DNA of 64,000 nucleotides from Fen-178 sp049516835 (GTDB lineage Bacteria; Acidobacteriota; Terriglobia; Bryobacterales; Bryobacteraceae). The stretch covers positions 10,316 through 74,315 of the forward strand of contig JBEKSR010000003.1 in the NCBI GenBank assembly GCA_049516835.1, in the 5' to 3' direction. How positions within the stretch are numbered: the first letter of the stretch is position 1; every line of letters begins with the position of its first letter. The translations under genes and the position numbers were made by a program. Below are positions 56,563 through 64,000 of this stretch, in pieces. The notes below the pieces were generated by a model that searched no databases, had not been told where the DNA came from, and saw nothing but the letters and a program-made list of their open reading frames with translations.

Positions 56563-58668
56563 TCACGTATCGATAGCCACCACTTCGTGCAGGGCAATGG
56601 GCAGCGTGGTGGTCTCGATCCATGCTCCGCTTTGCCGCCACTGCGCCTTGGCTTCGCCGACCAGGAAGCGGACGTTGCGCGCTTTAGCGCCTTCGGGTAA
56701 CTTCACACGGACCTTCTGGGGGCCGACCGGCAGGATCTCGCGGAGCGGCCCTTTCATCATCATCGGGTTGGAGAGGTTGACGAGGTGAACCGTGACGGAG
56801 GACTGCTGCTTCCATAGCGCCACATCGAGCACGCCGGGGCCTTCGACGCGAAGCGGCTGCTCCTCGTTGGCGGCCCAGCGGACGGCATTAGCCAGAACAA
56901 TCCCGTGATCCTGGCACATGATTTCCCAGAACGTCCGGTCGATGTCCCACGGAAAGTAAACTACGCGGCCCGAGCCGGAGGAGTGAATCATCACACCGGG
57001 AATGACGGCCGTGGTGTCACGCACGTACACCTCCTCCATGGGCAGATCGGGGTAGGTGGGCACCGTCATAAGGGGCGCGCGCAAGCCGGGCGCGGTGCGA
57101 ATCTCGACGCGCTTGACGCCGTGAATCATGCGGCCCGCATGCTCGAGCCCCGCCAGCAGGGGATGGGAGTGGTCTTCGAGGTTCAGGTAGGCGTTCTGCT
57201 GGCGCTCGATCACGTTGCCGGCAAAGGAGGCGCCGAAGAGGCCGGCGAGGCCGAAATCGTCGCGGCGCCGGCCGCGCTCGTCGCAGAGCGAGGTTTCGTG
57301 AGTGGCAACCAGCCCGCCGCCGTTTTCGACGAAGGACTTCAACTGTGCGCACTGCGCGTCGGACAGGTTGGCGATGTTGGGCAGGGCCAGGACTTGGAAT
57401 TGCCGCACGTGCGCCGGGTCGAGTTGGGTTTCCAGAACCATTTCGAAGGGGATCCGGGCTTCCACCAGCGCGTGGTAGAACCCGGAAGTGTGGTCCGGCG
57501 CGGCCCGCGACGCAGACGCGGACACCAGCCCGACGCGGGCCAGCGGGCGCTCGTTGCGCAGATACTTCTCGTTCTTCCAGTGCCAGACGTAAAGGTCCTC
57601 GACGGGCTTGAACCAGCGCTGGTCGAGGGGCTTGGCATTGAACTTGACGACCCAGGGCCGGAAGCCCTGGGCGATGCCGTCCACGGCCCACAGCCGGACC
57701 TCATGGGGGTTCTGGGTGGAGTCCTTCCAGCGGTAAGGCGCCTCATATCCGACGCTGAATAAACCCACGATGGGCTTCGAGCCGGAGATCGAGCGGGCCT
57801 CCTTGGCAAACTTCCCGTTCTGCCAGGGCAACTGGAATTCGGAGCGGCACTGCCGATCCGCAACGAGAATCGGGACCGAAACGCTTTCGCGTATCTGGTC
57901 GAATCCGTTGGGGAAAAACGCGGCCTCCGGATTGCGCTTGCGGATCTCGGCATCCCAGAGTAAATACAAATCCAAGAGGCGTTTCTTCTGCCATGCGCTG
58001 TATTGAGCGCGCGCGTCGCCGGGCGTCCCCGCTGCTCGCGGAAGTTCCAAGCCGCTGAATTCCTTGAAACTGCGCTGGCAGTGCTGGCAGTAGCACATGC
58101 CCGACCCGCTCCAGCGGTTGGCGAAGATGCCATCGACCTTGTAGAGGGTCATGATCTCCTGGATCACGCTGGTCATGAACTCGAAGTTGTAGGGGCCGAG
58201 CGCACAGGTTACCCATTCGGTAGGCATGGCCCAATGGCGGCGAGGCTGGCCGTTGGCTTCCACGGCGATCCAATCCGGATGAGCGTCGAAGACGTTCTGA
58301 TGCGCGGCGTGGGGATCCACGCGCGCGGTCACAATCATGCCAAGCTTGCGGCAGCCCGCGAGCATTTCGCCAAAGGTGTCGCCATTGCCGAGGAACTTGC
58401 TGCGGTAATGCAGCGGCACCTCGGTCGGATAGAAGGCCACGCATCCGCCGGCGCTCAGGCACACGGCATCGGCGTGGATCCGCTTGAAATAGTCGAGCCA
58501 GAAGCCGGGATCGTAGCGGCCTGGATCGTCCTCGACGAAAGCCAGTTGCACCCACCGCATGGGCCGGTCGAACCAGCCTTTGTCCGGGTTTTGCTGGCTG
58601 AAAGCCGTGCCGGCAGCCGCTAACGCGCCGGTCTCGATCATCCATTCGCGCCGGTTGATTTCCATCAA
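56563..58668 (-). CDS. Exported glycosidase-like protein with beta-galactosidase-trimerisation-like domain
   Basis: 701 aa, Tat-like leader (MEINRREWMIETGALAAAGTAF). N-terminal TIM-barrel: RWVQLAFVEDDPGRYDPGFWLDYFKRIHADAVCLSAGG, GMIVTARVDPHAAHQN, WIAVEANGQPRRHWAMP, YKVDGIFANRWSGSGMCYCQHCQRSF. The middle Rossmann-like GATase/trimerisation domain is LEDHSHPLLAGLE upstream to LKSFVENGGGLVATHETSL. A C-terminal beta domain ends IETTTLPIALHEVVAID. This matches GH42/GH29-neighbouring families of unknown specificity. Catalytic residues cannot be assigned with confidence. Confidence 0.78.
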   Translation of the reverse strand: MMEINRREWMIETGALAAAGTAFSQQNPDKGWFDRPMRWVQLAFVEDDPGRYDPGFWLDYFKRIHADAVCLSAGGCVAFYPTEVPLHYRSKFLGNGDTFGEMLAGCRKLGMIVTARVDPHAAHQNVFDAHPDWIAVEANGQPRRHWAMPTEWVTCALGPYNFEFMTSVIQEIMTLYKVDGIFANRWSGSGMCYCQHCQRSFKEFSGLELPRAAGTPGDARAQYSAWQKKRLLDLYLLWDAEIRKRNPEAAFFPNGFDQIRESVSVPILVADRQCRSEFQLPWQNGKFAKEARSISGSKPIVGLFSVGYEAPYRWKDSTQNPHEVRLWAVDGIAQGFRPWVVKFNAKPLDQRWFKPVEDLYVWHWKNEKYLRNERPLARVGLVSASASRAAPDHTSGFYHALVEARIPFEMVLETQLDPAHVRQFQVLALPNIANLSDAQCAQLKSFVENGGGLVATHETSLCDERGRRRDDFGLAGLFGASFAGNVIERQQNAYLNLEDHSHPLLAGLEHAGRMIHGVKRVEIRTAPGLRAPLMTVPTYPDLPMEEVYVRDTTAVIPGVMIHSSGSGRVVYFPWDIDRTFWEIMCQDHGIVLANAVRWAANEEQPLRVEGPGVLDVALWKQQSSVTVHLVNLSNPMMMKGPLREILPVGPQKVRVKLPEGAKARNVRFLVGEAKAQWRQSGAWIETTTLPIALHEVVAIDT

Positions 58669-58736
58669 AAGCGGGTCTCCCGATTCTTAGTCTACATTGA
58701 CAGCTTTGGCCCTACGGCCATACCATTTGCTGTTCA

Positions 58737-59846
58737 ATGATGAAAAACAACCCTGATTCGTTCAACCGGCGGAATCTCCTGAAAGTATCCACCATTCTTG
58801 GTGGTGGGGGCATAATCGCCCAGACGGCAGTCCCGACGAGCGCCCTGGCGCAGCAGCCCCGCCTCACCGAAAAGGACATCTTAACGAAGGCCCGCGAACG
58901 CCTCTACCCCACCTGCCGGGTCTGCCCCGTTTGTGACGGCGTAGCCTGCTCCGGAGATTCCGGGGGAATCGCCGGCAGCGGAACGGGCATGTCGTTCCAG
59001 AACAACTTCACGGCGCTCCAACGCGTGAAGCTGGTCATGCGGAACGTGCATGACGTGGCGAAGGCCGATACCTCCACCACGATCTTTGGCCGTAAGATCT
59101 CTTTGCCGGCGGTGTGCGCGCCCATGGGTCCGGCGGGCACCAGGTTCGGAAAAGGGATGACGCAACAGGAATGGTTCGACTCCCTGGTCGGCGGATGCGT
59201 GGCCGCCGGCACGTTGGGCGCCGTGGGCGACAATCTCACCTATCCCATCGAGGACGTGAAGAGGAACCTGGCGGTGGTCAGCCGTTTCCAGGGTAAGGCG
59301 CTCTACAACAGCAAGCCGATTCCCAACGAAATCATTTTGAAGTGGCAGCCCGAGATCGACGCCACCGGCGCCGCATGGCTTTCCATCGACGTGGATTCCG
59401 GGCCTAAAAGCGTGGCTCAGTTGCGCGAATTGGTCAAGGCTTTCAAAATGCCGGTGGTGGTGAAGGGCATCATGACGCTCGACGATGCCATGCGATGCGT
59501 CGATGCCGGTGTGGCGGGCATCGCCGTATCGAATCATGGCGGGCGCAGGCAGGATCACACAGCGGGCACCGCGGAGGTGCTGCCGGCGGTCGCGGCGAAA
59601 CTGAAAGGCAAGATCCCGATCCTGACCGACGGCTGCGTGGCATCCGGCACGGACGTGCTGAAGTACCTGGCTCTGGGCGCCGACCTCGTCATGGTGGGCC
59701 GGCACATCCTGCGCGCCGCGTACGGCGGTGGCGCCGACGGCGTCGCGCTTTTCATGAACCGGATGCGCGCCGAGTTGCAGAGCGCCATGGTCCTGACGGG
59801 CGTTCCGTCGGTGTCGAAGATCGACAGCCGGATCATCTTCGCCTGA
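58737..59846 (+). CDS. Exported FMN-dependent alpha-hydroxyacid oxidising protein with CxxCxxC motif
   Basis: 369 aa. Tat-like leader SFNRRNLLKVSTILGGGGIIAQ. After it come CRVCPVCDGVACSGDSGG (Cys60, 63, 66, 71) and GTGMSFQNNFTAL, the opening of a subfamily also known in anaerobes. Then PAVCAPMGPAGTRFG, AAWLSIDVDSGPKS, MPVVVKGIMTLDDAMRCVDAGVAGIAVSNHGGRRQDHTAGTAEVLPAVAAKL with the catalytic His and Arg (SNHGGR), and ADLVMVGRHILRAAYGGGADG for FMN phosphate. It oxidises a 2-hydroxyacid to a 2-ketoacid. A cytochrome c gene begins 11 nt after its stop. Confidence 0.86.
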   Translation: MMKNNPDSFNRRNLLKVSTILGGGGIIAQTAVPTSALAQQPRLTEKDILTKARERLYPTCRVCPVCDGVACSGDSGGIAGSGTGMSFQNNFTALQRVKLVMRNVHDVAKADTSTTIFGRKISLPAVCAPMGPAGTRFGKGMTQQEWFDSLVGGCVAAGTLGAVGDNLTYPIEDVKRNLAVVSRFQGKALYNSKPIPNEIILKWQPEIDATGAAWLSIDVDSGPKSVAQLRELVKAFKMPVVVKGIMTLDDAMRCVDAGVAGIAVSNHGGRRQDHTAGTAEVLPAVAAKLKGKIPILTDGCVASGTDVLKYLALGADLVMVGRHILRAAYGGGADGVALFMNRMRAELQSAMVLTGVPSVSKIDSRIIFA

Positions 59847-59857
59847 CAAGGGGCGCC

Positions 59858-60244
59858 ATGCGATTTCAGGTGAGCATCGGGCTGGCGTTGGCCGCGGCGC
59901 TGCTGTTGTGCGTGCTGCCGGGCGCGGCCGGCGCGGGTGGCCGCCTTCCTACTCTCAGTTATCGCGGCGGCGGGCATGGCAAGGTGGTCTTCGACCATCA
60001 ATTGCATGCGTCCGAGGGTTTTCGCTGCAACGATTGCCACACCGATTTCGCGGGGACGGGAAAGCAGCTTTTTACAACCCGCAAACAGGGTCTCATCACG
60101 TTTGCGGATCATAAAGCGGGCACCAAGTGTTTTGCCTGTCACAATGGCGACGGCGTGCCCGACGATCGCAAGGGCACCTTCTATAGCGGGAAGGGCGCGT
60201 CTGACGACTGCGATCTCTGCCACCGCAAGATTGGCGGCTTTTAG
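59858..60244 (+). CDS. Triheme cytochrome c7-like protein
   Basis: 128 aa, signal peptide (IGLALAAALLLCVLPGAAGA). Three CxxCH sites: CNDCH (about 54-58), CFACH (about 92-96) and CDLCH (about 119-123). KVVFDHQLHASEGFRCNDCHTDF is the c7/c3-type first haem site with an upstream His ligand; ITFADHKAGTKCFACH is the second, giving extra His. Such small periplasmic cytochromes shuttle electrons. It probably serves the FMN oxidase encoded 11 nt upstream. Confidence 0.9.
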   Translation: MRFQVSIGLALAAALLLCVLPGAAGAGGRLPTLSYRGGGHGKVVFDHQLHASEGFRCNDCHTDFAGTGKQLFTTRKQGLITFADHKAGTKCFACHNGDGVPDDRKGTFYSGKGASDDCDLCHRKIGGF

Positions 60245-60358
60245 CACGCGGTGCGGGAACTTGGCGCCAACCCAGGTGCACGCCACCAGCCGCCCATCCA
60301 CGCCGCCCACCAGGGCCGAGCCGCTGTGCGCCTCGCACGCCACCACCACCTGGTCCGC
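60245..60358 (-). pseudogene. Displaced, internally deleted hemG fragment
   Basis: The minus strand reads ADQVVVACEAHSGSALVGGVDGRLVACTWVGAKFPHRV. The real hemG at 62450-63835 has the same ACEAHSGSALLAGVDARL and RLVACTWVGTKFSYRV stretches, separated by about 44 residues that are missing here. The nucleotide match is to about 62783-62832 joined to 62974-63037. It starts directly after the cytochrome stop. Confidence 0.82.
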
Positions 60359-60414
60359 CACGTGCCGTATTTCCTGCAAGGGGCAGCTTGGCCGCCAGTT
60401 CGCTATTGTGAGGT

Positions 60415-61671
60415 ATGATGCCGGGTACGACACCAGGAACGAATGGCAGCGTTCGCCGGAACTGGGTGGTGCTGGTTGCCGCTGCGCTGGCGTTCGCTCT
60501 CAAAGTCGCACTTGCGCTGAACACCTACGGAACCAACGATGTCATTACGTGGGAGCGGCACCTGGCCAAGATCAAGGATGATGGTGCACTGGCCTGGTAT
60601 CGCGACGGCCCAGACATACGCACTCCAGACGGGCGCCGCATTGCCGGGCAGGTACCCAATCATCCGCCCTTTGTCATCTCGATACTGGCAGCTTGGGACT
60701 ACTTGGCCCGTGTCTCGGGCCTGCCGTTTCGCTTCTGGCTGCGCTTTACCAGTTCCCTCGCGGACATCGCCAGCCTGCTGCTGATATGGAGGTGCCGGAT
60801 CTCCGCCGGTTTGGGCGCGCGGCCCGTAGTGTTGCTGCTGATAGCCCTCTCTCCCGTATCGATCATGGTTTCCGGCTTTCACGGGAATACCGATCCCCTC
60901 GTGGTCTCCATCCTACTGCTCTCCATCTGGCTGGCCGAAAGCGGCAGGCCGGCTTGGCTGGCTGGCGCGGTGTTTGGGATGGCCATGAATATTAAAGTCG
61001 TGCCGATTCTCTTCGCTCCCGCGTTCCTGCTTTACTTGCGGGGCACGCAGCGCAGGATTGGTTTTGCAGTTGCCGCCAGTGCGGTCTTTCTAACAGGTTC
61101 CCTGCCGTATATCGCCCAAGACCCCGTACTCATCATCCATCGCCTGTTTGGTTACGATCCGGCACTCGTCATCCATCGTCTGTTTGGTTACGCCCCGGTG
61201 ACCGCAACCTGGGGACTGTCGCAGATCGGTTCTGTTTTCCTCCCGAAAGGCGGGTATGAAGTCTACCTGGCCGCAGGCAAGGCGATCCTGCTTCTGATCG
61301 TCCTTGGGGCATCGTTTTGGATGAACTGGGGGAAGCGCAAACCGGCCCTTTTTCTGCAGTGCGGATTCATTGCATTTCTCTTCATTTTCTGGACCCCGGG
61401 CTTTGGCGTGCAATACCTCGCCTGGCTGGTGCCGTGGTCCGCTGGCCTGGATGGCAGACGCTTGCAGTGGTATTACGCCCTCAGCGCGGCGTTTCTGTTC
61501 ATGAAGTATACGTGGTGGTCCCGCGGGTTTCCCTGGTTCCTGGCGAATTCGTTCGACCCCGGTCCGCTGTTTTGGGCCGGGATGCTGGCAATTCCCTTGG
61601 GGCTGGCATGTTGGATTTCGGTCGGCGCCGTCGCGCACAAGTTGAAGATCCGCCTTAGCGCATCCGCTTGA
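60415..61671 (+). CDS. GT-C-type membrane glycosyltransferase-like protein (GT87/mannosyltransferase-like)
   Basis: 418 aa with about ten transmembrane helices (WVVLVAAALAFALKVALAL; LVVSILLLSIWLAESG; WLAGAVFGMAMNIKVVPILFAPAFLLYL; ILLLIVLGASFWMNW). The loop after helix 1 has TYGTNDVITWERHLAKI with an acidic pair, and PNHPPFVISILAAW; GFHGNTDPLVV is the typical polyprenyl-phosphate-mannose-dependent GT motif. Uses a lipid-linked sugar outside the membrane. An internal 12-residue tandem duplication is present at 61120-61191. The end overlaps the convergent methyltransferase gene by 17 nt. Confidence 0.8.
   Translation: MMPGTTPGTNGSVRRNWVVLVAAALAFALKVALALNTYGTNDVITWERHLAKIKDDGALAWYRDGPDIRTPDGRRIAGQVPNHPPFVISILAAWDYLARVSGLPFRFWLRFTSSLADIASLLLIWRCRISAGLGARPVVLLLIALSPVSIMVSGFHGNTDPLVVSILLLSIWLAESGRPAWLAGAVFGMAMNIKVVPILFAPAFLLYLRGTQRRIGFAVAASAVFLTGSLPYIAQDPVLIIHRLFGYDPALVIHRLFGYAPVTATWGLSQIGSVFLPKGGYEVYLAAGKAILLLIVLGASFWMNWGKRKPALFLQCGFIAFLFIFWTPGFGVQYLAWLVPWSAGLDGRRLQWYYALSAAFLFMKYTWWSRGFPWFLANSFDPGPLFWAGMLAIPLGLACWISVGAVAHKLKIRLSASA
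61120..61191 (+). repeat. 36-bp in-frame tandem duplication inside the GT-C gene
   Basis: Two adjacent 36-nt units encode DPVLIIHRLFGY and DPALVIHRLFGY. They differ at only a few bases, so the duplication is fairly recent and keeps the frame, adding 12 residues to a loop. Confidence 0.85.
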
Positions 61672-62395
61672 GCCAGCCACCTGGATTGAAAGTCACGAGG
61701 AATTTTTCGCGCGAACGATCCACCGCGAAATTCCGGTTCCCGGCCAGAAACTCCGCCGTCGCTTCCGCCGGACCCGGACCCCATCCCCTCCAGACCGGGT
61801 GGCCGTTTATATTCGTGTCCTCTACGACTAAGTACTGGCCCGGCGTGACCATGCGGCTGTAGATTTCCAGTTCGCGGAGGACGTGCGGCGCGTGATGGTC
61901 GGAGTCCAGCACGGCCATCACCGTCTCGCCCGGCTTTACAAGCGCTTCGATCTGACGCACAATTTCCGGTGAAGTGGAAGACCCGAGCAGGTACGCGATA
62001 CGCGCGTGAGTCGGCAGGTTCGGCTGACGTTCGATGTCCACGGTAATCACGCGCCCGTGGCCCATCAGGTCGAAAATGGACGCGAAGTAAAGGGCGCTGC
62101 CACCATTGAGAGTGCCCATCTCGAGCAGCACATCCGGTTTGGTCTCCCAAAGCAGCTCCTGATAGACTTCGAGATCCATCGGGAGCTTCTGAATCCGCGT
62201 GCCGAGCCAACGGGTATTCTGGTCCCAGGTGGTCTCAGCCATGTCGTGAAAGATTCGGTGGAAGCGTTCGACTGTGCGCGACTCCCTATCAAGCCAGATT
62301 GAGGCACCGGCCGCTCCCATGACCAATGAGACCATGATCGCGGCGATCAGGTCGAAGTGCCGTGTCCGGAGCGTCTTCGGTTTCGGCATTTGCAA
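61655..62395 (-). CDS. CmcI-family class I SAM methyltransferase-like protein
   Basis: 246 aa. N-terminal membrane-like segment (LIAAIMVSLVMGAAGASIWL), then WLGTRIQKLPMDLEVYQELLWETKPDVLLEMGTLNGGSALYFASIFDLMGHGRVITVDIE (motif I LLEmGt..GGS and motif II Asp), MAVLDSDHHAPHVLRELEIYSRMVTPGQYLVVEDTNINGHPV and WGPGPAEATAEFLA. This is the CmcI/rhamnosyl O-methyltransferase family, often in surface glycan or secondary-metabolite clusters. Given the adjacent GT-C gene, a glycan O-methyltransferase is plausible, though unproven. Confidence 0.86.
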   Translation of the reverse strand: MQMPKPKTLRTRHFDLIAAIMVSLVMGAAGASIWLDRESRTVERFHRIFHDMAETTWDQNTRWLGTRIQKLPMDLEVYQELLWETKPDVLLEMGTLNGGSALYFASIFDLMGHGRVITVDIERQPNLPTHARIAYLLGSSTSPEIVRQIEALVKPGETVMAVLDSDHHAPHVLRELEIYSRMVTPGQYLVVEDTNINGHPVWRGWGPGPAEATAEFLAGNRNFAVDRSREKFLVTFNPGGWLKRMR

Positions 62396-62449
62396 GGGAT
62401 TGGGTTCTCCCGGTATTCCATCCGGGATTGTAACAGAACGCGCTTCAGG

Positions 62450-63835
62450 TCACGTCCCCAGGATTCGCGCGGCCGCCCGGCGGCCCAGGCGGATGCAGTC
62501 GGGGATTCCGATGCCCTCGTAGGCGTTGCCCGCCAGGTGAAGGCCGGAGGCCGGCGGGGTGCGCGCCTGAATCTCCGCCAGGCGTTGCGGATGGCCCACG
62601 GTGTACTGCGCCATGGAGCGCGGCCAGCGGGCAATGCGGGTGAAGCGGGGGCGGGCGGTGAAGCCGGCGATTTCCTGCAACTCGCGCGCGACGGCAGCGA
62701 TGATGGCTTCGTCCGATTCGCCGAGCACGCCCGCGTCCTCCATGCCGCCCAGGAAGCAGCGCGCCACCACCTTGCCCTCTGGCACGCGGTAGGAGAACTT
62801 CGTGCCAACCCAGGTGCACGCCACCAGCCGCCGGCGCTCCTTCTTGGGCACCAGGAAACCAAAACCATGGGGCGGGGCGCCCCCTGGGACCGCGAAATCC
62901 GCGGCGTCGAAGCCCAGCGCCACGGTCATCGAAGAGCTGTAGGGCACCGTGCCGAGTAGTTCCGCGAGCCGCGCGTCCACGCCGGCCAGCAGGGCCGAAC
63001 CGCTGTGCGCCTCGCACGCCACCACCACCTGGTCCGCTTCCAGCCAGCCGCCATCATCCAACTTGATGCGGAAACCGGCCTCGGCGCGCTGGATGGTTTG
63101 AGCGCGGCATTGCCGCACCTCCAGCTTGCCGCTAATGGCGCGCGCGATGGCGTCTACCAGTTGTCCCAGCCCGCCCTGGAGCGTGCGGAACAGCGGGGCG
63201 GGGTTTCGGTTCCGCCCGGCTTTGGCGCGCGCCGCCAGCACGCCGCGAGTGAGGCTGCCGTATTGGTTGGCCAACTCGACAAAACGCGGCAGCACGCTGG
63301 TCACGCTCAACTGGCTGGGGTCGCCGCCGTAAATGCCGGAAAGCAGGGGCTCCGCCAGGTAGTCCACCGCCTCGGCTCCGTAATGCTCCTGGATGAACTC
63401 GGCCACGGATTCGTCGCCCGGTTTAGGTTGGGGAGCGCGCAGCAGCTCCATCGCCATGCGGAGTTTCGTTCTCCAGCCCAGGAGGCCGGTGGTGAGGAGC
63501 GGCAGAATCCTGGTAGGCACCATCATCATCAGCCCGTCGGGCAAGGGCAAGAGGCGGCCGCCCTTGCGGACGTAAGTGACGCGGAGGCGATCATTCGAGC
63601 CGATGACCTGATCGGCCAGCCCCAACTCGCGAATCAGTTCCAGTGCGGCGGGCTTGGCCGAGAGGAAACTGTCCGGGCCGGCCTCGATGGTGCAACCCTC
63701 GACGCGCTCCGTCTGGATCACGCCCCCCAGGCGCGGCCGCGATTCGAGGATGGTGGAGGGCACGCCGCCCCTGGCCAGATAGTAGGCAGCCGAAAGCCCG
63801 GAGATGCCGCCGCCGATGATGACTACGCGAGGCAT
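62450..63835 (-). CDS. hemG: Protoporphyrinogen oxidase (HemY/HemG oxygen-dependent type)
   Basis: 461 aa from ATG 63835, so the FAD motif PRVVIIGGGISGLSAAYYLARGG begins at residue 2; the longer frame to 63916 runs into a palindromic repeat and is rejected. EAGPDSFLSAKPAALELIRELGLADQVIGSND, EPLLSGIYGGDPSQLSVTSVLPRFVELANQYGSL, a central insertion and the C-terminal FAD loop GLHLAGNAYEGIGIPDCIRLGRRAAARIL are all standard. It oxidises protoporphyrinogen IX to protoporphyrin IX in haem biosynthesis. A decayed partial copy sits at 60245-60358. Confidence 0.92.
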   Translation of the reverse strand: MPRVVIIGGGISGLSAAYYLARGGVPSTILESRPRLGGVIQTERVEGCTIEAGPDSFLSAKPAALELIRELGLADQVIGSNDRLRVTYVRKGGRLLPLPDGLMMMVPTRILPLLTTGLLGWRTKLRMAMELLRAPQPKPGDESVAEFIQEHYGAEAVDYLAEPLLSGIYGGDPSQLSVTSVLPRFVELANQYGSLTRGVLAARAKAGRNRNPAPLFRTLQGGLGQLVDAIARAISGKLEVRQCRAQTIQRAEAGFRIKLDDGGWLEADQVVVACEAHSGSALLAGVDARLAELLGTVPYSSSMTVALGFDAADFAVPGGAPPHGFGFLVPKKERRRLVACTWVGTKFSYRVPEGKVVARCFLGGMEDAGVLGESDEAIIAAVARELQEIAGFTARPRFTRIARWPRSMAQYTVGHPQRLAEIQARTPPASGLHLAGNAYEGIGIPDCIRLGRRAAARILGT

Positions 63836-63874
63836 GGCTGTAGCCACCGCTCCCTTAGGAGGTGTGGAAGAATC

Positions 63875-63894
63875 GGTTGGCAGGCGGCACCGCC
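63875..63894. repeat. Degenerate palindromic element near the hemG 5' end
   Basis: GGTTGGCAGGCGGCACCGCC resembles the left arm at 193-220 (GGTTGGCAGGCGGAAGCGCC) and belongs to the same dispersed family. The region 63895-64000 shows no gene. Confidence 0.5.
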
Positions 63895-64000
63895 CAATGC
63901 CACTTAAATAACTCATTGGGACTCCTTGCGAGCTGGAAACGTATGACGACGATGCCAGGCGGCTCGCGGGAACGATCTGCGTTTTCTTCGGTTAGGGTGA

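Overview
The window looks like chromosomal DNA of a soil-type Acidobacteriota, most like the Bryobacterales/Solibacter lineage. The reasons are high GC, a PadR regulator next to an ADOP-type (FtsX/MacB-like) permease, an Oar-like TonB-dependent receptor with an N-terminal carboxypeptidase-regulatory domain, many exported sugar-acid and glycoside enzymes with Tat-like or Sec leaders, very many small toxin-antitoxin (TA) genes, and a dispersed family of short GC-rich palindromes. The assignment is inferred from gene content; no rRNA or tRNA gene was found.

Layout. 1-1.1 kb: N-terminus of a serine hydrolase and rsmI, separated by a long hairpin. 1.3-5.2 kb: accessory block with four hypothetical genes, an IS1-type transposase remnant and a UPF0175/DUF3368 TA pair; three of the hypotheticals lie inside an inverted-repeat-bounded segment. 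5.3-14.2 kb: membrane protein, TonB receptor, a translationally coupled YihY/GatC-like/amidase operon, and padR-ADOP. 14.2-15.9 kb: four TA modules, two with wrecked toxins. 15.9-28.9 kb: carbohydrate region (GH3, putative GH, BNR/YCF48 protein, ManD-like dehydratase, MFS, RraA-like protein, DUF1080-PHP fusion, second MFS, GH105). 28.9-30.4 kb: VapBC, MNT with a HEPN stub, DUF2442. 30.4-34.8 kb: two overlapping genes forming a 2-hydroxyacyl-CoA dehydratase activase/DUF2229 system. 35-38 kb: small hypotheticals, VapBC, MerR-DUF433 with a toxin stub. 38.4-45.7 kb: alpha-glucan phosphorylase, lytic transglycosylase, AhpD, peroxiredoxin, pterin dehydratase, HigBA-like TA, dut and a double-domain ThyX-like gene. 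45.7-47.9 kb: two decayed genes. 47.9-55.1 kb: DUF362, membrane protein, second enolase-superfamily enzyme, hom, radical-SAM sulfatase-maturase-like protein, dienelactone hydrolase. 55.1-56.5 kb: amber-interrupted zinc-ribbon gene, HicAB, Cys-rich protein. 56.5-64 kb: GH-like protein, exported FMN alpha-hydroxyacid oxidase with a triheme cytochrome, GT-C-like protein, CmcI-like methyltransferase and hemG, plus a displaced fragment of hemG.

How the genes fit together. The 21-29 kb cluster reads as uptake and breakdown of uronate- or rhamnogalacturonan-type sugars: GH105 releases unsaturated uronates, two ACS-type MFS proteins import sugar acids, and ManD-like and RraA-like enzymes dehydrate and cleave acids. 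Several of these enzymes carry export signals, which is unusual. The AhpC-type peroxiredoxin and AhpD are adjacent and probably form a peroxide-reducing pair. Dut and ThyX-like are divergent and both serve dTMP supply. The FMN oxidase and cytochrome c genes are 11 nt apart and may form a periplasmic oxidation module.

The dominant theme is accessory-gene turnover: about ten TA modules in 64 kb, at least five with truncated or nonsense-mutated partners, together with chimeric pseudogenes, a deleted hemG copy and mobile palindromes, one of which is inserted in frame in a cell-wall hydrolase gene.
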